Shown here: positions 33,163 to 38,800 of the stretch, one piece after another
Position numbering within the stretch: the stretch's first letter is position 1
Layout: every line of letters begins with the position of its first letter
Assembly: GCA_964453155.1 (NCBI GenBank)
Contig: CAYVQU010000031.1
Span: 1-38,800, forward strand
Origin: CAYVQU01 sp964453155
GTDB lineage: Bacteria; Chloroflexota; Anaerolineae; Anaerolineales; UBA11858
Direction of reading: 5' to 3'
Length of the DNA: 38,800 bases
Made by a program: the position numbers and the translations under genes
The notes under the pieces: generated by a model
The model's input: only the letters and a program-made list of their open reading frames with translations
Databases searched by the model: none
What the model was told of the DNA's origin: nothing

Positions 33163-34242
33163 ATGATGCTCGATCCCGCTCAAGAATTACTCCTAGAATA
33201 TTTGAATCCCAAGCCTAAAGATCGGATTTTGATCCTGGAAGGAGGCGCTGGCCAACTGGCAAATGAGGTCGCGGCATTACTCCCTGAAGGTGAAGTACTC
33301 ACTTTAGCCAGAGATGTACGCGCAGTCGCGGCTGCGCAGAAATTGTTAGTGGCTACTGCCAATGCGGCCACGACCGAGGCCGTGTTTCCGACCGATACCG
33401 GTTGGGACAAGGTCTTACTAACCATGCCTAAGGGCCGGCGCTATGCTCGAACTTTACTCAGCGCGGCCTGGAATGCATTACAACCAGGCGGTCAACTGCT
33501 CTTAGCCGGTCCTACCCGACAGGGCGCAAAAGCGATGATCACCGATGCAAAGCGCATCTTTGGCAATGCTGCAGTTTTAGGGTATCGCAACCATCAACGG
33601 GTCGCAGTTTGTATCCGGGGTGAGAAGTTTCCTGATCCGTTACCCAAGGCATTTCAGCAAGTTGGGGTGGCCCCAAATACCAACCATGAAATTGAAGTTC
33701 AACATTCTGCGGGGAAATTGAAGCTGATAACCCATCCAGGGATTTTTTCCTGGGACGGATTAGATGAAGGCACCGCATTCCTGTTGGAACACCTGCAGGT
33801 TGAACGAGCCCAGCGAGTTTGGGATGTTGGCTGTGGCTATGGGGTGATTGGTTTGGCGGCTGCACAGGCTGGCGCCGGGCGGGTCATCATGAGTGACGTA
33901 AACTTAATCGGTGTTGATTACGCCCAAAGAAACGCGCACATTAACCAATTAGAGACTAAGGTAACTATTCTGGCCGCGGCGGGGTTTAACCTGCCCGCAC
34001 CCAACCAAGCTTCTTTTGATCTCATCGTGTCAAATCCGGCTTTTCATCAAGGGCATGCGGTGAATAAATCTATGGCCGATCAACTGATTGCGGAGGCCCC
34101 CGAATTTTTGTCCTGGAATGGCAAACTGGTGATCGTCGCCAATCGGTTCTTGAATTACGATCTCAATATGAAAAAATATTTCCGCCATGTAAAGCGAATT
34201 GCTGAAACCAATAAATTCCATGTGATTGAGGCCAAAAAATAA
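33163..34242 (+). CDS. RsmC/RlmG-like rRNA guanine-N2 methyltransferase
   Basis: A 359-residue protein with the tandem-domain architecture of 16S rRNA m2G1207 methyltransferase RsmC: a degenerate N-terminal Rossmann half and a C-terminal catalytic half with SAM motif VWDVGCGYGVIGLAAA and SNPAFHQG. The usual N-P-P-F of this family is N-P-A-F here. LITHPGIFSWDGLDEGTAFLLEHL is also typical. The gene begins ATGATG with no ribosome binding site. It lies after the flx operon but has its own promoter. Confidence 0.85.
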   Translation: MMLDPAQELLLEYLNPKPKDRILILEGGAGQLANEVAALLPEGEVLTLARDVRAVAAAQKLLVATANAATTEAVFPTDTGWDKVLLTMPKGRRYARTLLSAAWNALQPGGQLLLAGPTRQGAKAMITDAKRIFGNAAVLGYRNHQRVAVCIRGEKFPDPLPKAFQQVGVAPNTNHEIEVQHSAGKLKLITHPGIFSWDGLDEGTAFLLEHLQVERAQRVWDVGCGYGVIGLAAAQAGAGRVIMSDVNLIGVDYAQRNAHINQLETKVTILAAAGFNLPAPNQASFDLIVSNPAFHQGHAVNKSMADQLIAEAPEFLSWNGKLVIVANRFLNYDLNMKKYFRHVKRIAETNKFHVIEAKK

Positions 34243-34244
34243 AC

Positions 34245-34922
34245 ATGTTGGTTGGGTGGTTAATGATCGTTCTGTTGATCTTGTTCATCGGACCCGTGCT
34301 GGCAGTAGGGTATCTAAAGTGGTCCCATTCCGAACCACAAAAAGCCAATCAGATAATTTGGCCACTGACATTTTTAACCGTAATCGGAGTGGGCATCCTA
34401 TCTGCCTATTCTTTTGGGGATTTTTTCCCAGGCTTGGGTTGTTTTATATCGTTGGCTGCCCCTATCGGGGCGGTATTAACCGCCGGATTTGTCAGGTGGT
34501 GGTTGAGAAAACAAGCTGCCGATATCCCCAAAATCCCAAGAATTCTGGCGAACTGGTTGATCCCATTTTTGTTGGTTTGCATTCCGATCATTGCGTTCAG
34601 CTATCAACGTGGTTGTGAGGCAGTTAATCGCCGCCAGGCACAACCGCTCATTCGTGCCCTAGAGAGCGCCGAAATCCCATCTGACTTAGTCGCTCAAACC
34701 CAGCTTGATTTTCTGGTGCCCAATTACCTGGCGGAAATTCCAACGCCAATCTGTAGACAAACCAACGAGTCTGAGTATACTTTTGAGACCTGGAGTTTAT
34801 ATCCCTGTGAAAATGGGGTGCTGCTAATGGTCCCGATGTTAGGGAGTGACAGCGTCCAAACTTATGACTTGAGTACCGGCAAATGGTCGGTGGGCAGTGC
34901 TTTTGACGGCTACTGTCAATGA
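34245..34922 (+). CDS. small membrane protein of unknown function
   Basis: The protein has 225 residues. Three or four hydrophobic segments occupy the first 125 residues (LVGWLMIVLLILFIGPVLA, PLTFLTVIGVGILSAY, FISLAAPIGAVLTAGF, LIPFLLVCIPIIAF). The soluble C-terminal part carries several Cys (PICRQ, YPCENG, GYCQ). It begins 3 nt after the RsmC-like gene. No family recognised. Confidence 0.65.
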   Translation: MLVGWLMIVLLILFIGPVLAVGYLKWSHSEPQKANQIIWPLTFLTVIGVGILSAYSFGDFFPGLGCFISLAAPIGAVLTAGFVRWWLRKQAADIPKIPRILANWLIPFLLVCIPIIAFSYQRGCEAVNRRQAQPLIRALESAEIPSDLVAQTQLDFLVPNYLAEIPTPICRQTNESEYTFETWSLYPCENGVLLMVPMLGSDSVQTYDLSTGKWSVGSAFDGYCQ

Positions 34923-34931
34923 GGAGTTTAG

Positions 34932-35576
34932 ATGAATTGTAAAAATTGCGGAGCACCATTGAAGTTGTATCGAGAACGCGATTATTACGAATGTGAATAT
35001 TGTGGCACTTATCTGTTTCCGAAAGAGTCGGCGGCGGGAATTCGAGTATTGGGAGAAAATTTAGACGGAGTAGACTGCCCCGTATGTCTAGTCCCAGTTC
35101 AGATGGTAACCTTGGATGATGCGCACCGCGGCTATCAATGCCCTCAGTGTCAGGGTTTATTACTCGCCCGGGGCGCATTTCGCACTGCGGTCGAAACTCG
35201 CCGGGCCAAAGCGCTCACCCCGCCTAAACCCATGACCAAACTCAATCAGGCGGAGTTGAATCGGCGATTAAATTGTTCGGTTTGCCACCAGACGATGGAA
35301 ACCCATCCGTACATGGGACCAGGTAATATTGTGATTGACACTTGCAGCACATGCAATTTAATCTGGCTCGATTATGGCGAATTGGGGCGGGTGGTTGACG
35401 CCCCAGGGCGCGATCGCGGGCCCCAAGCGGTTGACCGCGGGGATGAACTTTGGCCCCAAAAACATCCCAAGTCCTCCAAAAAGAAGAAAAAGAAATCAAA
35501 AAAGTCCAAGATGAAGAAAATTGGGGGACTTTTCGATCTGGAAGATGTAATCGATTTGATAGAAGATATATTCTGA
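34932..35576 (+). CDS. zinc-ribbon (TFIIB-type) protein
   Basis: The protein has 214 residues. It carries three zinc-ribbon-like motifs: CKNCGAP...CEYCGTY at the N-terminus, CPVC...CPQCQG in the middle and CSVC...CSTCNLIWLDYGELGRV, which is the zf-TFIIB signature. A Lys-rich stretch and a short acidic/aliphatic tail end the protein. The function is unknown; the fold suggests nucleic-acid or protein binding. TGAGGAG upstream supports the start, and it follows the membrane protein by 9 nt. Confidence 0.8.
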   Translation: MNCKNCGAPLKLYRERDYYECEYCGTYLFPKESAAGIRVLGENLDGVDCPVCLVPVQMVTLDDAHRGYQCPQCQGLLLARGAFRTAVETRRAKALTPPKPMTKLNQAELNRRLNCSVCHQTMETHPYMGPGNIVIDTCSTCNLIWLDYGELGRVVDAPGRDRGPQAVDRGDELWPQKHPKSSKKKKKKSKKSKMKKIGGLFDLEDVIDLIEDIF

Positions 35577-35583
35577 GGTTGAT

Positions 35584-35841
35584 ATGTCTGTTCCCGACCG
35601 AATTTTTACAAAGAGTGATCTTCACCGTTTCAATGGGGAAGATGAAGACGAAATGTATGTAGCCTACAAAGGCATCGTTTATGATGTCACCGATTGCCCC
35701 AAATGGCGGCGCGGCATGCACGAAGGCCTACATTTTCCTGGTCAAGATTTATCCCAAGAACTTGATAACGACGCCCCTCATGCCGGTGGGGTTTTCAGCC
35801 ATCCTTGCGTGGTGGTCGTCGGACGGTTGAGACCGGAGTAA
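35584..35841 (+). CDS. cytochrome b5-like heme-binding domain protein
   Basis: The protein has 85 residues. It follows the small prokaryotic cytochrome b5/steroid-binding domain: FTKSDLHRFNGEDEDEMYVAYKGIVYDVTDCPKWRRGMHEGLHFPGQDLS, then APHAGGVF. His residues in GMHEGLH and APH are candidate heme ligands. It starts 7 nt after the zinc-ribbon gene, in an apparent operon. The partner is unknown. Confidence 0.82.
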   Translation: MSVPDRIFTKSDLHRFNGEDEDEMYVAYKGIVYDVTDCPKWRRGMHEGLHFPGQDLSQELDNDAPHAGGVFSHPCVVVVGRLRPE

Positions 35842-35876
35842 TTGAAAAATCAAAGAATGAAAAAGGCTTCAAAATT

Positions 35877-37823
35877 ATGCCCAACCCAATCTGGCTAGCA
35901 GAGCAATCACAACGCACCCTCAACCGGTTACTCCCCCGGCTTCAATCCCAATTCAGTACCTTCATCCAGAAAAACCCCAAGGATTGGAATATCTATCTCA
36001 ACCGCCTGGAAAACCATTTCGGACGGTTGTTTGGATTGTTACTGCATCTCTATCAAGATCAGTACGATTTCTTCTATCATTTAGAAGAATTACTGATTTC
36101 GATCACCCAATTTTGGATCGATCGCCCGGCGGCCCTAAAAATACTGGATTCGGAACGGGTTGCCAACCCAACCTGGTTCCAAACCCACGAAATGGTGGGT
36201 GGAGTTTGCTATGTGGACCTGTTTGCTGGAGATTTAGCCGGCATTCAAGAAAAAATCCCGTACTTCAAAGAACTTGGGCTAACATATTTGCACTTGATGC
36301 CACTCTTTAAATCGCCAGAAGGGAACAGTGACGGGGGTTACGCCATCAGCAGTTATCGCGAGGTGGATCCGAACCTGGGAACTATTGAAGAACTACACCA
36401 ACTTAGTGATGCCCTCCGTGCCGCAGGAATCAGTCTGGTGCTCGATTTCGTCTTCAACCACACTTCCGATGAACATGAGTGGGCTTTGAAAGCCAAAGCG
36501 GGGGATTCCGAATATCAAGAATACTACCGCATGTTCCCCGACCGCCAGCTGCCGGATGCTCACGAACGCCACCTGCGCGAAATCTTCCCGGATCAGCGGC
36601 CGGGATCATTCACTTACTATCCCGACTTCGAGCGCTGGGTGTGGACAACTTTCAATAGTTTTCAATGGGATTTGAATTACGCCAATCCCGCCGTGTTCAC
36701 TCGAATGGCCGAGGAACTACTTTCGATTGCGAATGTGGGCGTCGAGGTTTTGCGGCTAGACGCCGTGGCCTTCACCTGGAAAGAAATGGGAACAAATTGT
36801 GAAAACCTCCCCGAAGCCCATATGCTGATCCAGGCCTATAACGCGGTGGTTCAAATCGCTGCCCCGGCGATGTTATTCAAGTCGGAAGCCATTGTACATC
36901 CTGATGAGGTCATCAAATATATTGCCCCTGAAGAGTGCCAACTATCCTACAATCCATTGCTGATGGCTCTGCTGTGGAATACATTGGCTACCCGCAATAT
37001 CGATCTACTCGATTTGGCCTTACGGGAGCGGTTTAAACTCGACGCCCAGTGTGCCTGGGTGAATTACGTGCGCTGCCATGATGACATTGGGTGGACATTT
37101 TCTGATGAGGACGCCCAGCGCTTAAACATCAATGGCTTCGACCATCGCAAATTCCTCAACGCGTTTTACACGGGACGGTTTGAGGGCAGTTTTGCCCGGG
37201 GATTGCCTTTTCAGGAAAACCCAAAAACCGGGGATGTGCGCATCTCTGGCTCTTGTGCTTCCCTGGCAGGGTTGGAGAAAGCCCTAAGGGAAGAAACTGA
37301 AACCGAGGTTGAACTCGCCATTCGGCGTATCAGCCTCATTCATGGCATTATCATGACAATTGGGGGTATTCCGTTAATCTATCTCAACGACGAAATTGGG
37401 ATCCTAAATGATTACACCTATCGAGATGATCCGGCCAAAACTGGAGATTCCCGCTGGGTCCATCGCCCGGCAACCAACTGGGATCAAATTGCTTTGCGGA
37501 ATGATGAAGCCACAGTTGAGGGTCGCATTTACCAAAATATGAGAAACTTTATCCGGTTGCGAAAATCTAACCCCGTATTTGCCGGGGGTGAGATACAAGT
37601 CATTTCCACCGGCAACCCCCACGTACTGGGGTTCATGCGGTGTAATGAGGCGGAACGGGCACTCGTTTTTGCCAATTTCAGCGAAGAACCCCACCCAATT
37701 CCAGCGAATTTGCTGCGGTTATATGGATTGAGTTACAACTTTCAGGATATGATGACTTTGAAAGAAGTTCCATTTGAAGATTTTCACATCGAACCCTATC
37801 AATTCATCTGCTTAGGTGGGTAG
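35877..37823 (+). CDS. amylosucrase (GH13)
   Basis: About 648 residues. The N-terminal helical domain and the barrel match amylosucrase: GGYAISSYREVDPNLGT, VFNHTSDEHEWA, nucleophile Asp295 (VLRLDAVAFTWKEMGT), acid/base Glu337 (FKSEAIVHPDEV) and CHDDIGW near the third acid. This enzyme makes alpha-1,4-glucan from sucrose, or degrades sucrose in the presence of glycogen. The start at 35877 is chosen because the earlier region overlaps the previous gene; its ribosome binding site (AAAGG) is weak. Sucrose hydrolase is a possible alternative reaction. Confidence 0.88.
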   Translation: MPNPIWLAEQSQRTLNRLLPRLQSQFSTFIQKNPKDWNIYLNRLENHFGRLFGLLLHLYQDQYDFFYHLEELLISITQFWIDRPAALKILDSERVANPTWFQTHEMVGGVCYVDLFAGDLAGIQEKIPYFKELGLTYLHLMPLFKSPEGNSDGGYAISSYREVDPNLGTIEELHQLSDALRAAGISLVLDFVFNHTSDEHEWALKAKAGDSEYQEYYRMFPDRQLPDAHERHLREIFPDQRPGSFTYYPDFERWVWTTFNSFQWDLNYANPAVFTRMAEELLSIANVGVEVLRLDAVAFTWKEMGTNCENLPEAHMLIQAYNAVVQIAAPAMLFKSEAIVHPDEVIKYIAPEECQLSYNPLLMALLWNTLATRNIDLLDLALRERFKLDAQCAWVNYVRCHDDIGWTFSDEDAQRLNINGFDHRKFLNAFYTGRFEGSFARGLPFQENPKTGDVRISGSCASLAGLEKALREETETEVELAIRRISLIHGIIMTIGGIPLIYLNDEIGILNDYTYRDDPAKTGDSRWVHRPATNWDQIALRNDEATVEGRIYQNMRNFIRLRKSNPVFAGGEIQVISTGNPHVLGFMRCNEAERALVFANFSEEPHPIPANLLRLYGLSYNFQDMMTLKEVPFEDFHIEPYQFICLGG

Positions 37824-37828
37824 CGACG

Positions 37829-37881
37829 GTAGATTTCGGATAGAATTTTGATTTATTATCCAGGCGGAAACCGAAATCTAC
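37829..37881. repeat. GTAGATTTCGG inverted repeat after the amylosucrase gene
   Basis: GTAGATTTCGG (37829-37839) pairs perfectly with CCGAAATCTAC (37871-37881), and a further GGTGTGG/CCACACC pair follows (37885-37934). It separates two convergent genes and probably helps termination. Confidence 0.6.
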
Positions 37882-37935
37882 AGTGGTGTGGCCGCAGACC
37901 TGGCTCCCTTTTTAGCAGCAAAAACCACCACACCC

Positions 37936-38616
37936 TTATTCCCCCACTTTTTGGGCTAATTTTTGTAACCCATCTTGATCCGTAAATGTAAATTCGGTCC
38001 GGGTGATATCGATCAACCCCTGATTTGAAAATTTGTGCAACATCCGGCAGACCATTTCGCGGGTCGTGCCAATATGGGCGGCCATTTCATCTAAAGTGAG
38101 TGAGCGGGCCACCCGCTCACCTTCAACACCCCCAAAGCGATCGACTAAAAAACGAGCTAAGCGACCGGCCACCGGTTGAAAAGCCAATTCATCCAGGATA
38201 TCGCTCGCGCGCTGCACCCGGCGGACGACCAACCGGCATAATTCCCATAACGCCGCGGGGTTATCGGAGAATATTTGCTGAACCCGATCTTGGGGCCAGA
38301 TCAAAATCCGGCTATCTTCCTCCGCAATTAAGGCGACGGGCATGGGCGCATCGGGTTCAAAAAAAGCAATCCCCCATAGTATTTCACCCGGACCAATCGT
38401 CTCAATGATCAAGGACCGACCTTCGGGAGATTCTTTCAGGGCAGTGATGTTCCCAGACAATACCAAAAACAGATACGGCCAGACTTCACCATGATGTCGG
38501 ATCCACTGACCAGCATTATAAGATCGTTCGACGGCAATTTCTCGCAATCTTTTTTGGTCATTTAAGGAAAGCTTGGAAAAAATAGGATGTTGTTGGATCA
38601 ATTCAATGTTTTTCAT
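37936..38616 (-). CDS. Crp/Fnr family transcriptional regulator
   Basis: A 226-residue protein with an N-terminal cNMP-binding fold (GEVWPYLFLVLSGNITALKE, GPGEILWG) and a C-terminal winged helix. The recognition helix TTREMVCRML has Arg186, Glu187 and Arg191, the R-E-x3-R set used by Crp for GTGA half-sites. The Arg-Ser/Thr pair that binds cAMP phosphate in Crp is not evident (PMPVALIAEE), and the four Cys of Fnr are absent, so the ligand is unknown. It may act on the operator at 24005. Confidence 0.87.
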   Translation of the reverse strand: MKNIELIQQHPIFSKLSLNDQKRLREIAVERSYNAGQWIRHHGEVWPYLFLVLSGNITALKESPEGRSLIIETIGPGEILWGIAFFEPDAPMPVALIAEEDSRILIWPQDRVQQIFSDNPAALWELCRLVVRRVQRASDILDELAFQPVAGRLARFLVDRFGGVEGERVARSLTLDEMAAHIGTTREMVCRMLHKFSNQGLIDITRTEFTFTDQDGLQKLAQKVGE

Positions 38617-38650
38617 GGCGTGTCCAGGAATGGATTAGATTAGCAGAGTG

Positions 38651-38656
38651 ATTATA
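38651..38656 (-). promoter_or_regulatory. -10 box of the crp/fnr gene
   Basis: On the minus strand, TATAAT lies 35 nt before the start codon, with no good -35. The remaining sequence to the window end (38657-38800) holds no recognisable gene; a GTGGT-N7-ACCAC palindrome lies near 38766-38782. Confidence 0.5.
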
Positions 38657-38800
38657 AACCAAATTTCCAGCGGGGTTTTGCTTTAAGTCAAAGCGCTCTG
38701 GTGATATTTGCGCTATATTTCACATAACAACCACAAATGGATAAACCGGTAGCAGAACATAATAGTGTGGTTAGTTACACCACTGTTGAATAAGAGCTAA

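Overview
The window looks like a piece of a chromosome from an anaerobic or facultative bacterium of the Chloroflexota, probably class Anaerolineae. This is an inference from gene style: a zinc-ribbon/cyclase/AAA/TPR giant protein, a lipoprotein whose mature start is the Thr/Ala/Gln-rich type common in that class, Flx/Hdr electron-transfer genes, a standalone RarA C-terminal domain, and gaps full of short palindromic repeats. No rRNA, tRNA, CRISPR array, phage or transposase gene was seen.

Layout. 1-7.2 kb: a probably leaderless two-gene signalling operon (degenerate class III cyclase-AAA-TPR protein, then a receiver/PEP-synthase-like protein). 7.2-11.7 kb: methyltransferase, standalone MgsA/RarA C-terminal domain, a secreted beta-lactamase-fold lipoprotein and an NHL propeller. 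11.8-21.5 kb: alpha-glucan and trehalose metabolism (neopullulanase-like GH13, trehalose synthase, beta-phosphoglucomutase; an amylosucrase lies at 35.9 kb), mixed with MFS and MATE transporters, PPK2, an ornithine cyclodeaminase homologue and a HIT-like protein. 21.5-24.0 kb: lipoprotein, NusG-family protein and P-loop protein. 24.0-33.1 kb: the highlight, an hdrA-hdrA-mvhD/flx cluster. 33.2-38.6 kb: RsmC-like methyltransferase, small membrane, zinc-ribbon and cytochrome-b5-like proteins, amylosucrase and a Crp/Fnr regulator.

The hdr/flx cluster encodes two HdrA paralogues. Each is interrupted by an in-frame TGA exactly where HdrA normally has the Cys of its DCxxCILTPKM motif, and each TGA is followed 15-16 nt later by the same GC-rich hairpin. 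I read both as selenoproteins. The second also carries an inserted GltD/NfnB-like flavin module of about 480 residues. Downstream are an MvhD domain fused to an F420-hydrogenase-beta-like ferredoxin protein, an FlxB/AsrA-like ferredoxin protein and an FlxA/AsrB-like FAD/NAD(P)H subunit. hdrB and hdrC are absent from the window. The operon is preceded by a perfect TGTGA-N6-TCACA operator, a long leader with a 45-codon ORF, and a strong hairpin just before the ribosome binding site. The Crp/Fnr protein at the window's end has the R-E-x3-R recognition helix expected for such an operator.

Nearly every intergenic gap holds a different 50-100 bp inverted repeat built of short repeated words. One such element sits inside another, and two appear to have been taken up in frame as interdomain linkers in the flx genes.
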